DNA of 64,000 nucleotides from Pseudomonadota bacterium. GTDB taxonomy: Bacteria; Pseudomonadota; Gammaproteobacteria; Burkholderiales; Sulfuriferulaceae. Every line of letters starts with the position of its first letter. Positions within the stretch are counted from its first letter, which is position 1. Both the position numbers and the translations under genes were made by a program. The notes below the pieces were generated by a model. It was not told the origin of the DNA, ran no database searches, and saw only the letters and a list, made by a program, of their open reading frames with translations. The stretch lies in contig JAJZUW010000002.1 of assembly GCA_021845925.1 (NCBI GenBank), forward strand, positions 145,529 to 209,528, written 5' to 3'. Below, piece after piece: positions 18,454-27,074 of the stretch.

Positions 18454-19503
18454 ATGCTGGCAAGAGATACCGGCGTAACGCGGATTTTTCGCAGCCCGCA
18501 CTGGCTTGGCCTGCTTGCCGGTGGCGGGCTTCTGTTGCTGGTCACCCTGGCCGGAACGCTGGGTTATCACTATATCGGACGTCCGTCTGCCACCTGGGTT
18601 GACAGTTTTTACATGACGTTCATCACCATCTCGACGATCGGATTTACCGAGGTGGTTGATTTGTCCAGGCATCCCTGGGGACGTTTGTTTACAGTGCTGA
18701 TTGCCGTTCTTGGCATTGGTTCGATGAGTTACCTGTTTTCGCGACTGGTGGCTTTGCTGATCGATGCCGACCTGGATGGCAGTTTGAGAAGGAAGCGCAT
18801 GGAAAAACAGATTGCTGCCCTGCAGGGGCATTACATTGTTTGTGGTGTGGGACGGGTGGGTTCCAATGTGGCGGGTGAACTGGTGCATACCGGACGACCA
18901 TTCGTGGCGATCGACAGCAACCAGGAAGTGATGAAACTCTGGCTGCAGCGTCACCCGGACAGTCTGTATCTGGTCGAGGATGCGTCGGATGACGATGTGC
19001 TCAAACGGGCAGGTGTCCTGCAGGCAGCTGGTGTGTTTGCCCTGACATCGGATGACAGCCACAACCTGATGATTGCCCTGTCGGTCAAATTGTTGAATCC
19101 GCAGGTTCGCGTGGTTGTCAGGCTGCATGACATCCGGAATGAAAACAAGGCGCATCGTGTCGGAGCCGACCAGATCGTGTCGCCTGATTTCAGCGGCGGC
19201 ATGCACATTGCCTCAGCCATGCTGCGTCCGCATGTGGTCAATTTCATGGACCGCATGATGCAGAGTGAAGAAGCCTTACGCATGGAAGAAGTCACCGTGC
19301 CAGCCGGCATGCCACCCACGCTTTTTGGCGAATTGCGCGGTCGCACACGACACTATCTCCTGGTGGCTACCCATGAGCATGGACGCTGGGTGTTCAATCC
19401 GGATGACAGTCACGTGATCCGGCCCGGTACCACGCTGGTGATGATGACGACGCCCGAAGGCCGTGGCCAGATGGAAGACCTGCTGGCAGGGTTGGTCAGG
19501 TAA
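18454..19503 (+). CDS. Two-helix K+ channel with RCK (TrkA-N/TrkA-C) domains
   Basis: A 349-residue protein with two membrane helices (about residues 20-45 and 75-105) around a pore loop, then a TrkA-N Rossmann domain (HYIVCGVGRVGSNVAGEL, FVAIDSN) and a TrkA-C domain in the last 80 residues. It would form a tetrameric ligand-gated potassium channel. The pore sequence reads ITISTIGFTEVVD, so the filter is T-I-G-F-T rather than canonical T-V-G-Y-G. It begins 70 bp after uppP on the same strand. Directly downstream lies the repeat block. Confidence 0.86.
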   Translation: MLARDTGVTRIFRSPHWLGLLAGGGLLLLVTLAGTLGYHYIGRPSATWVDSFYMTFITISTIGFTEVVDLSRHPWGRLFTVLIAVLGIGSMSYLFSRLVALLIDADLDGSLRRKRMEKQIAALQGHYIVCGVGRVGSNVAGELVHTGRPFVAIDSNQEVMKLWLQRHPDSLYLVEDASDDDVLKRAGVLQAAGVFALTSDDSHNLMIALSVKLLNPQVRVVVRLHDIRNENKAHRVGADQIVSPDFSGGMHIASAMLRPHVVNFMDRMMQSEEALRMEEVTVPAGMPPTLFGELRGRTRHYLLVATHEHGRWVFNPDDSHVIRPGTTLVMMTTPEGRGQMEDLLAGLVR

Positions 19504-19508
19504 ACCCC

Positions 19509-19611
19509 GTCATTCCGCACCCTCCGTCATTCCGCACCCTCCGTCATTCCGCACCCTCCGTCATTCCGCACCCTCCGTCATTCCTCACCCTCCGTCATTC
19601 CGCACCCCTCC
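19509..19611. repeat. Six 17-18-bp tandem repeats
   Basis: Units of GTCATTCCGCACCCTCC start at 19509, 19526, 19543, 19560, 19577 (one C to T change) and 19594 (one extra C). The seventh position at 19612 begins the 98-bp palindromic element with the same first nine bases. The array begins 6 bp after the channel gene stop. Confidence 0.93.
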
Positions 19612-19709
19612 GTCATTCCGCGCGTAGTCGCGGAATCCACAGATCCGGCAGGAGGCACACATGGTTAAAGGTGGATTCTGCGACTTCGCTTCGCTCCGCG
19701 CAGAATGAC
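19612..19709. repeat. 98-bp palindromic repeat element, copy 1
   Basis: Ends are inverted repeats (GTCATTCCGCGCG / CGCGCAGAATGAC). The left arm contains a hairpin (ATTCCGCG / CGCGGAAT around CGTAGT). It looks like a non-autonomous intergenic repeat of the MITE/REP type. Identical by eye to the copy at 19831. Confidence 0.88.
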
Positions 19710-19802
19710 AGGTGTGGGAGGTGCAGAATGACAGGTGTGGGGGGCGCAGAATGACGGGTGTGGGGGGCGCAGAATGACGGGTGTGGGAGGCTGCAAAATG
19801 AC
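19710..19802. repeat. Four 23-24-bp tandem repeats after copy 1
   Basis: Units resemble AGGTGTGGGAGGTGCAGAATGA plus C, starting at 19710, 19733, 19756 and 19779 (the last degenerate). The end GCAGAATGAC is the inverse of the GTCATTC start of the 17-bp units, so the arrays on the two sides face each other. Confidence 0.9.
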
Positions 19803-19830
19803 AAAACATGCTGCTGTTTCGTACACCGTC

Positions 19831-19928
19831 GTCATTCCGCGCGTAGTCGCGGAATCCACAGATCCGGCAGGAGGCACACATGGTTAAAGGTGGATTCTGC
19901 GACTTCGCTTCGCTCCGCGCAGAATGAC
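19831..19928. repeat. 98-bp palindromic repeat element, copy 2
   Basis: Same sequence as the copy at 19612-19709 over all 98 bases as read, in the same orientation, 219 bp downstream. Confidence 0.9.
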
Positions 19929-20020
19929 AGGTGTGGGAGGTGCAGAATGACAGCTGTGGGAGGTGCAGAATGACAGCTGTGGGAGGTGCAGAATGACAGG
20001 TGTGGGAGGCGCAGAATGAC
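19929..20020. repeat. Four 23-bp tandem repeats after copy 2
   Basis: Units at 19929, 19952, 19975 and 19998 differ by one or two bases (AGGTGT or AGCTGT starts). The array stops 8 bp before the stop codon of the PAS/GGDEF/EAL gene. Confidence 0.9.
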
Positions 20021-20027
20021 GGGGTTT

Positions 20028-23000
20028 CTATGCCGACCATTCTGCGGGCAGATGAAATCCGGCAATCCAGTCCGCAACTGTGTCTGCTGGCATAGGCCGG
20101 GCAATGCCATACCCCTGAGCGGATTCGCATCCCATGGCGAGAAGCTCGCGCCCATGTTCCAGTGTTTCGACGCCTTCCGCGATGACCTGTTTCTGGAACG
20201 CATCGGCCAGCCCGATGACACCCTTGACGATAGACAGGTCATTCGGATCTTCCAGCATGTCGCGCACGAACGACTGGTCGATCTTGATGGTATCGGCCGG
20301 CAACCGTCGCAGATAGGACAATGAGGCATATCCGGTGCCGAAATCGTCCAGCGAGAACGACACGCCAGTTTGAATGCAGCGTTCCATTTTTTCGATGGCC
20401 GAGCCGATGTCGCCCAGCGCGGCGGTTTCCAGAATTTCCAGTTTGAGAATGTTCTGTCCAATATTTGGCCAGGCTGCCATGGTGGCCGAAATGAAACCAA
20501 TAAAATCGCGCGACAGCAAGTGACGGGCTGGCAGGTTGACGCTCACAGTCAGGTTCAAACCAAGTTTGTGCCACAGGCTGACCTGGCGCATGGCCTCGCG
20601 GATGACCCATTCGGACAGGGTGTTTTCAAATTCGCTGTTTTCGACCAGCGGCAAAAATTCGCCTGGCGACAGCAGGCCGCGCTGGGGATGCTGCCAGCGA
20701 ATCAGCGCTTCCATGCCGGTCACCGTGCCATTGCGCATGTTGACCTGGGGCTGGTAATAAAGCACCAGTTCATGCAGGTTGAGTGCCTGTTCGATACGGG
20801 AAAGACCTTCCGAGCGCACCTGGGCCATGTGGTCGTGTACGGCATCAAAAAAGTGGATTCGGCGCCGTCCCAGTTGCTTGGCCACATACATGGCCTGGTC
20901 GGCATGGCGTAGCAGCGCAGTCCCGTCAGTGACGTGATCTGGATACATCGCCACACCGATGCTGGTTGAGATCAGGATTTCATGACCACCGATGACGAAC
21001 GGCTTGCTGATGGCGTCAATGACGCGCTGCAGCATGCTGGCGCATTCCGCTTCGCCGGACAGTTCGGTCAGTATCAGGATGAATTCGTCCCCGCCCAGCC
21101 TTGCTATGGTGTCGGTTGCGCGTGAAATCGATGTCAGCCGGTTGGCCGCTTCGACCAGCAGAGTGTCACCAGTGGCATGGCCGAAGGTGTCGTTGATCAG
21201 TTTGAAGTTGTCCAGATCCATGAAGCAGACTGCAATACTGCCACCATGCCGGCTGGCCTGGGAGATCGCCATGTCGAGGCGGTCATTCAGCAATACCCTG
21301 TTTGGCAGGCCGGTCAGCGAATCGTGGTGGGCCAGGAATTCCAGTTGGTGCTGGTGATTGCGCAGCTCGGTGATGTCTTCGACGATGATGACAAAGTATT
21401 CCAGCTTTCCGACGTTACTACGTACCCCGCGTACTGCTATATGCGCGTAGATTGTTCTCCGGTCCTTGCGGATGAATCGCTTGTCCATTTCGAACTCGCC
21501 GATTTCATCGCGCAGAACCCGGTTGACCTGACGCATGTTTTCGTCGAGATCGTCCGGATGGGTCACGTCGATCCAGGTCATGCGGATGAGTTCTTCCCTG
21601 GAATAGCCCAGCATCTTGCACAGTGCATCGTTGACTTCCAGCCAGCTGCTGCTGGGCGAGGTCGCCGCCATGCCGACCATGGCGCGTTCGAAATAGGCGC
21701 GAAAGTGGCGTTCGCTTTCCCGTACTGCAACGCTGCTGATCTGGCGTTCATGTTCGCGATCAAAGTTGTCCAGGGCGAATGAAATATCGCGGATCATTTC
21801 ATCCAGCAGAGCGACAGCCTGCTGGTCAAAGGCTTCGGCATCGCGGTGATACACGATCATGATGGCAAATACCTTGCCTGCCCGCATGATCGGGAAAGTG
21901 CCACTGCTGTTCCAGCCGACACGCCTGGCATTGTCATGCCAGGGACGGGTCATTTCGCTGTCCAGAAAATGGTTGACGATGACATTGTGTCTTTCGCGAT
22001 ATGCGATGGCCGATGGCCCGCGGCCTTCCGGAAACGAGGCGTCCAGCGTGATCACCAGTCCCTGCAGGTATTCCGCGCCAGTGCCGTGGCTGAAGGTGAA
22101 CTGGATCCGGTTGTCTGCCGGATTGACGCGGCCGATGGCGGCCAGCATCATGCCGCCCAGATTGACAGCCGTCCGGCAGACCAGCGGAAACAGGTAATCC
22201 TCGTTTTCCATGCGCAGGAGGCCCTGGTTGATTTCGCTCAACGCTTTGTAAAGTTGGCTCATGCGGTGCAGTTTTGCTTCGGCGAGCTTGTGTTCGGTGA
22301 CTTCATACAGCACCACGAGATGGATGCCTCCGAGGTCTTCCTTGAGCTGTGTCGGGCTGATCAGGAAAATGCGAACCTGTCCATCGGCGCAAACCACACT
22401 GGCTTCGACCGGCGAGGAGATGCCGGTGGCCTGAATGTTTGTCATTGAGGCTTGCCAGGCCTGCTGGATCTGTTGCCGGTATTCCGGGTCGGGATAGGCT
22501 TTCAGCCACCAGGTCTGCAAGTCGGGTGTGCTTTGCGTATCGTAGCCGGTGCTTTGCGTGAATGCGCGGTTGACACAGGTGATTTTTCCCTGGTCGTTGT
22601 TCATGGCCAGCGGAACCGGCACATTGTCAAACACAGTGCGAAAACGTTCTTCGGTGCGCTTGCGCTCATGAATGTTGAATGTCACCCCGATGAAGCGGCG
22701 GTGGTTGCCATCGCGATCCATGATCTTGCCATAGTTGGCATACCAGACCCAGTGTCCAGCTTTGGATCGGATGCGGAATTCCGCACGATATCTTTCAGTT
22801 TTGCCCTGCAGGTGTTGGTTCAGGGCGTTTTGCACCGATACAACATCATCCGGGTGAATCAGGCTGAACAAGTCATCGATGCGGGAAGCGGTTTCTTCCG
22901 TACCATAACCGAGTTCAGCAAAAATGCGTGTTGCATGGCGGGTAACCGTGCCGGAAACGAGATCGTTTTCCCACAGGTCCATACCGGCAGCTTCGAGGGC

Positions 23001-23033
23001 GAGGGCGAGACGTTCTTCGTTCTGGTTATGCAT
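20028..23033 (-). CDS. PAS-PAS-GAF-PAS-GGDEF-EAL cyclic-di-GMP protein
   Basis: A 1001-residue cytosolic signalling protein. In order: two PAS/PAC domains (about 5-130 and 135-255), a GAF domain (275-430), a third PAS (440-560), a GGDEF domain with ARLGGDEFILILTEL (about 650) and an EAL domain from about 745 with TGMEALIRWQHPQRG and LDDFGTGYASLSYLRR. Both catalytic signatures are intact, so both diguanylate cyclase and phosphodiesterase activities are possible. No membrane segments are seen. It faces away from the exopolysaccharide operon and shares its upstream region, which makes a role in controlling that operon or its product plausible. Confidence 0.93.
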   Translation of the reverse strand: MHNQNEERLALALEAAGMDLWENDLVSGTVTRHATRIFAELGYGTEETASRIDDLFSLIHPDDVVSVQNALNQHLQGKTERYRAEFRIRSKAGHWVWYANYGKIMDRDGNHRRFIGVTFNIHERKRTEERFRTVFDNVPVPLAMNNDQGKITCVNRAFTQSTGYDTQSTPDLQTWWLKAYPDPEYRQQIQQAWQASMTNIQATGISSPVEASVVCADGQVRIFLISPTQLKEDLGGIHLVVLYEVTEHKLAEAKLHRMSQLYKALSEINQGLLRMENEDYLFPLVCRTAVNLGGMMLAAIGRVNPADNRIQFTFSHGTGAEYLQGLVITLDASFPEGRGPSAIAYRERHNVIVNHFLDSEMTRPWHDNARRVGWNSSGTFPIMRAGKVFAIMIVYHRDAEAFDQQAVALLDEMIRDISFALDNFDREHERQISSVAVRESERHFRAYFERAMVGMAATSPSSSWLEVNDALCKMLGYSREELIRMTWIDVTHPDDLDENMRQVNRVLRDEIGEFEMDKRFIRKDRRTIYAHIAVRGVRSNVGKLEYFVIIVEDITELRNHQHQLEFLAHHDSLTGLPNRVLLNDRLDMAISQASRHGGSIAVCFMDLDNFKLINDTFGHATGDTLLVEAANRLTSISRATDTIARLGGDEFILILTELSGEAECASMLQRVIDAISKPFVIGGHEILISTSIGVAMYPDHVTDGTALLRHADQAMYVAKQLGRRRIHFFDAVHDHMAQVRSEGLSRIEQALNLHELVLYYQPQVNMRNGTVTGMEALIRWQHPQRGLLSPGEFLPLVENSEFENTLSEWVIREAMRQVSLWHKLGLNLTVSVNLPARHLLSRDFIGFISATMAAWPNIGQNILKLEILETAALGDIGSAIEKMERCIQTGVSFSLDDFGTGYASLSYLRRLPADTIKIDQSFVRDMLEDPNDLSIVKGVIGLADAFQKQVIAEGVETLEHGRELLAMGCESAQGYGIARPMPADTVADWIAGFHLPAEWSA

Positions 23034-23379
23034 GACGGATCAGGGCGGGTTGCGCTCATATTGCATATTGACCGAAATGTTTGCATTTGCCAAGAGAGGC
23101 CGGTGTGGGTGTTGTCAACGATACGGGCCGCAAAAATGGTTGGTTAGTCAGTCAATTGACGATTGACTCTGTCATGAATTATGTATTACGATAAGCTGGC
23201 GTCTGCGTGTGTGCTGTTGTCGCGCGCATATGCCAGTTTCAGAGTTTTCGTGCCTGGGGAGCGGCGGACCATTGAATTGTCTGCCGGCGAAAATGAGAAA
23301 GTGACTGTCTGCTATCTACAGGCAGGAGCAGCTGGTTGCAGGTCATTCCATAAGCATAAAATTTTTGAAGGATGGCGGC
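23034..23379. promoter_or_regulatory. Divergent promoter region before the polysaccharide operon
   Basis: 346 bp without a gene between the GGDEF/EAL gene and the operon. It contains a compact dyad at 23146-23168: AGTCA, the perfect palindrome GTCAATTGAC (23151-23160), then GATTGACT, which is a good operator candidate. AT-rich -10-like stretches follow (ATTATGTATTACGAT, 23174-23190). No long hairpin terminator is seen. Confidence 0.45.
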
Positions 23380-24291
23380 GTGCGTACGGCACTTATCATA
23401 CCGACACGAAATGCCGGATCGCATCTCGATTGCCTGTTGCCAGCTCTCGCCAGTCAAACCTTGCGCATTGATGACTGGCTGGTGGTGGATACCGAGTCAA
23501 CCGACGACACAGCCGAGCGTTGCCGGGCCGCTGGTGCCCGGGTGCATGTCATCCGTCAGGCAGAATTCAACCATGGTGGTACGCGCCGCTGGGCATCCGA
23601 GCATGTCGATGCGGATGTTCTGATTTTTCTCACCCAGGATGCCATTCCGGCTGAACCCGACAGTTTGCAGAAACTGCGGGATTCGCTGCTGTCCGATGAG
23701 CATTACGGTCTGGCATACGGTCGCCAGATGCCGCGACCGGATGCTGGCGTGCTGAGCCGGCATGCCAGGGAGTTCAATTACCCGGCTGTCAGTCGGACCA
23801 AGACCTTTGATGATGCCCGCTATCTGGGCATTAAAACCTGTTTCTGTTCCGATGCTTTCTGCGCTTACCGGCGCACAGCCCTCACCGAAGCGGGGGGCTT
23901 CCCCCGCGATGTCATCGGTACCGAAGATGCTTACGTTGCCGGTGCCATGCTGCGAAAAGGCTGGTGGGTTCGCTATGAATCGGATGCGACAGTGTATCAT
24001 TCGCACAACTACTCATTCTGGCAGGAATTCAAGCGTAATTTTGACATCGGCGTGTTCTATGGCCGCGAGCGTTGGATCGGCGAAACGTTTGGCCGGGCAG
24101 AAGGCGAAGGTCTCCGTTTTATCCGGTCGGAAGTTCGTACCGTGGTTGATCTGGGTAAATACTGGCTGTTGCCGGTTATTTTTGTTCGCAGTTTGTGCAA
24201 GCTGGCGGGATACCGGATGGGAAAGCTGGAAAAATATCTTCCTGTCGCGGTCAAGCGCCATATCAGCATGTATGCAGGGTACTGGAAATGA
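23380..24291 (+). CDS. Family 2 glycosyltransferase (rhamnosyltransferase-like)
   Basis: First gene of the polysaccharide operon, about 303 residues, GT-A fold: RTALIIPTRNAGSHL (nucleotide-sugar start), DWLVVDTESTDDTAE, FLTQDAIPAE (the D-x-D-like metal site) and GTEDAYVAGAMLRKGW. It should transfer one sugar to the lipid-linked repeat unit at the inner face of the membrane. GTG 23380 is preferred because AAGGA lies 8 bases upstream; a TTG at 23365 is the other option. Its stop overlaps the next ATG (ATGA). Confidence 0.85.
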   Translation: MRTALIIPTRNAGSHLDCLLPALASQTLRIDDWLVVDTESTDDTAERCRAAGARVHVIRQAEFNHGGTRRWASEHVDADVLIFLTQDAIPAEPDSLQKLRDSLLSDEHYGLAYGRQMPRPDAGVLSRHAREFNYPAVSRTKTFDDARYLGIKTCFCSDAFCAYRRTALTEAGGFPRDVIGTEDAYVAGAMLRKGWWVRYESDATVYHSHNYSFWQEFKRNFDIGVFYGRERWIGETFGRAEGEGLRFIRSEVRTVVDLGKYWLLPVIFVRSLCKLAGYRMGKLEKYLPVAVKRHISMYAGYWK

Positions 24292-25073
24292 ATATTGACT
24301 GGCTGAAAACAATTTCGGGTATGGGTTTGATCTGTCTGGCGCTGTCCGGTTGTACAACGCCCAGCACCATTGACAGACCTTCGGGCGACGTCATGGCGGC
24401 GCATCAGATCGAGACCATTGGCTATGACAAACTACCAGCGCCGGTGGCCAGAATCCTGCCTGGCGATGTGCTCAGCATCGTGCGTGATGAAGAGTCATTC
24501 AACGGTTGGCAGGCGATCAATAATCCCGATCATGTGACCTATTCCGTGCGCACCGATGGCATGTTCGCCTATCCGTATGCTGGTTCGATTCACGCACGCG
24601 GACTCACGCCGGAGCAGGTTGGCGCAGAAATCAGTCATCGGCTGGCCAAGCTGTACCGTCATCCCGAAGTCACGGTGAACATCGATTCCAGTTCGGCCAA
24701 CCGGGTGTTTGTGGGTGGAGCCGTGCGCAATCCCCAGGCAGTGGACATGGGATCTGCCGAATATGTTCAGCAGGCCATCATTTCTGCAGGCGGGGTGTTG
24801 CCGACGGCGGACAGCAGCCATGTGGCGCTGTTGCGTCTGGCGGATAACGGCGAATACACCGTTTACTTCTTTGATTACAGCCAGTCGCTCGCTGCGACCG
24901 GCCAGCATGGCATCCAGCTTCAGCGTGGCGATATCGTGTTTGTTCCGAAATCGACGGTGGGTAATGCGATTGAGTGGGTGGATCTCTACCTGAATCAGTT
25001 GTTGCCATTCAGCAAATCACTGGCGCTTGGATTTGCCTACAACATCAATCCGATTTACTACAAACTCCAGTAA
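24288..25073 (+). CDS. Polysaccharide export outer-membrane lipoprotein (OPX)
   Basis: A 261-residue Wza/GumB-type exporter. The lipobox LALSGC puts the acylated Cys at residue 20. A polysaccharide-export (PES) domain (LPGDVLSIVRDEE, AYPYAGSIHARGLTPEQ) and an SLBB domain (NRVFVGGAVRNPQAVDM) follow. There is no long C-terminal region for a Wza-like outer-membrane barrel; the ending NINPIYYKLQ is short, so a partner outer-membrane protein may be needed. Overlaps the preceding gene by four bases. Confidence 0.9.
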   Translation: MNIDWLKTISGMGLICLALSGCTTPSTIDRPSGDVMAAHQIETIGYDKLPAPVARILPGDVLSIVRDEESFNGWQAINNPDHVTYSVRTDGMFAYPYAGSIHARGLTPEQVGAEISHRLAKLYRHPEVTVNIDSSSANRVFVGGAVRNPQAVDMGSAEYVQQAIISAGGVLPTADSSHVALLRLADNGEYTVYFFDYSQSLAATGQHGIQLQRGDIVFVPKSTVGNAIEWVDLYLNQLLPFSKSLALGFAYNINPIYYKLQ

Positions 25074-25084
25074 GACAGGCCATC

Positions 25085-27061
25085 ATGATAGAGATCCGCT
25101 CGTTTCGCGATATTGTCCGGCTGTATTTCATTTTTCAGAAGGAATTCCGGCTGGCTTTGATGACCACTGTCGTTGTGGCGGTGCTGGGCGCCTTTCTGTT
25201 GCCATACCGATACGAATCCGAATCCCGCCTGCTGGTGAAACCCGGGCGGGATAACGATACCGTGCCGATCGAATACACCGACCGGCGCACACTGATTTCG
25301 CCCAGTACGCAGCGTGATCCGGTGATCGATGAAGAAAGCATGTTGACCGGACGCCCGATCGTGCGTGCCGTGGCACGTTATTATCTGGACAACATTTCTT
25401 CGCCGCCACCGACCACGCTGTGGAAAAAAATCAAGGCCGAAGTCAAGAAAATGGCTGGCGATATCCAGGACGGGCTGCGTTCCATGCTGGTGCTGGTCGG
25501 TGTGGTTGAACCGCAAACCGCGGAAGACAGGCTGGCCACCAAACTGGCCAAGAGCTTCAAGGTGACCCATGCCAGCGGTTCCATGGTCATGGCGATCAGC
25601 TTTACCTGGGATGATCCGGTTATCGCCCAGCGCGTGATGGACAAATGGGTGCAGATTTATCTCGATCAGCGCACGCAGGCGCTCGAACGCAAGAGTCTGT
25701 ATGACTTTTACGTGACCCAGAGCAATCGTCTGGCAAAACGGATAGCCGATACCAAGGATGCGATTGCCAAATATCTTCTGGCCGTTGGCGGATCCAGTTC
25801 GAAGGAGCGGCTGGATGCCCTGACCCAACGCATCGAAGAATTGCAGAACAAACGTGCCGATGCCTATGTGGAACTGCTAGGCCTGCAACAGGGGGTTGGC
25901 AGTGCGCACGTCCAGATGGGTGGTTTGCCGGCCGAAATCACCAGTGAACGGCAGTCCGACCTGAGTCCTGCCTGGCGGGACATGTCTCTCAAGCTGGGTA
26001 ATTTCCGTCAGCAACGCGAGTCTGCGCTGCGTGAGTATGTGCCGGGTTCGCAGCCGATCCAGGATCTGGATGCCGAAATTGCCGGACTTAAACAACAATT
26101 GACCGAAGAAAAATCGATGATTCCACAACGGGAAACCGTGGTGCCGAATGATCTGGTGACCATGCTGAAGCGTGATTCGATGCAGAACCTCATCAAGGTC
26201 AGCGAGTTGCAAAAAAATATCATTGGCTATGATGGTGAACTGGAAAAGCTGGGTGCAGAGCGGCGTCAGCTGCTGGAGATCGAACCTGCCTTGTCCAGTC
26301 TGGAAGACCAGCTGACGGTTGATGAAAAAAATTATGCCCTCTATCTCAACAGTCTGGAAAATGCGCGTATCGACCAGGAACTGGACAAGAACCGGATCAG
26401 CAACATTGCGGTTATCGAGCAGGCCACCTATGAGCCGGCGCGAGTGTTCCCGAAAAGTCTGATCATTTTGCTGGCGGCGTTGCCTGCCGGTATCGCCGTC
26501 GGTCTGTTTGTCATTTACCTGTCTTATCTGATGGATCAACGGATTCATGACGGCGGACGGATGCAGGAAAAATTCGGAGTGCCATTGTGGAGCACACTGA
26601 TGGAAATGGCGTCTTCGCCAGGTAGTCAGTTGCTGTTCCAGGCCGGCGTGCAGCGCCTGTTCAGTTTGTTGCCGCTTCAGCACATCATGGAAACCGGACT
26701 GACTGTCGGGTTGACCTCGGCCAAACCCGGTGAAGGGGTAACATACGTTGCCAATGCCTTTCTCAAGGTATTGCAGGACCGCAAGATCAACGTGCGTCTT
26801 GCCACCAACGAAGATGATCGCGCTAAGCCGGGCGAAGTGCTGATTGTGGATGCCGGGTCGCTGAGCAACAACCAGAAAGTGTTCGTCGTGCTGAAGAATG
26901 TCGATATCCTGCTGCTGGTGGTCCAGGCGCGGCGCGCCTCTGTACCCGTGGTCGATAACGCGCTGTCGATGCTGCGCATGGCGTTTGGCCGGGTGGATGG
27001 TATTGTGCTTAACCGGCGTCGTCTTGAAATTCCGGCTGGTCTCTGGTCTCGCCTGACCTGA
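25085..27061 (+). CDS. Polysaccharide chain-length/export protein with degenerate kinase domain
   Basis: A 658-residue inner-membrane co-polymerase of the Wzz/GumC type. A first helix (LALMTTVVVAVLGAFLL) and a second near residue 460 (SLIILLAALPAGIAVGLFVI) flank a large periplasmic coiled-coil region (about 90-440). The C-terminal part has the fold of a BY-kinase, but the Walker A region reads SAKPGEGVTYVAN, lacking the Lys-Ser/Thr of PGEGKS/T; a Walker-B-like EVLIVDAGSL remains, and the Tyr-rich tail is absent. It is therefore expected not to bind ATP or phosphorylate tyrosine. ATG 25085 starts 11 bp after the OPX gene. Confidence 0.88.
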   Translation: MIEIRSFRDIVRLYFIFQKEFRLALMTTVVVAVLGAFLLPYRYESESRLLVKPGRDNDTVPIEYTDRRTLISPSTQRDPVIDEESMLTGRPIVRAVARYYLDNISSPPPTTLWKKIKAEVKKMAGDIQDGLRSMLVLVGVVEPQTAEDRLATKLAKSFKVTHASGSMVMAISFTWDDPVIAQRVMDKWVQIYLDQRTQALERKSLYDFYVTQSNRLAKRIADTKDAIAKYLLAVGGSSSKERLDALTQRIEELQNKRADAYVELLGLQQGVGSAHVQMGGLPAEITSERQSDLSPAWRDMSLKLGNFRQQRESALREYVPGSQPIQDLDAEIAGLKQQLTEEKSMIPQRETVVPNDLVTMLKRDSMQNLIKVSELQKNIIGYDGELEKLGAERRQLLEIEPALSSLEDQLTVDEKNYALYLNSLENARIDQELDKNRISNIAVIEQATYEPARVFPKSLIILLAALPAGIAVGLFVIYLSYLMDQRIHDGGRMQEKFGVPLWSTLMEMASSPGSQLLFQAGVQRLFSLLPLQHIMETGLTVGLTSAKPGEGVTYVANAFLKVLQDRKINVRLATNEDDRAKPGEVLIVDAGSLSNNQKVFVVLKNVDILLLVVQARRASVPVVDNALSMLRMAFGRVDGIVLNRRRLEIPAGLWSRLT

Positions 27062-27074
27062 CCGGAGACGCGTG

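Noticed and set aside
19509-20020. Possible CRISPR array
   Set aside because: Repeats are contiguous without unique spacers and consist of decayed ends of a palindromic element.
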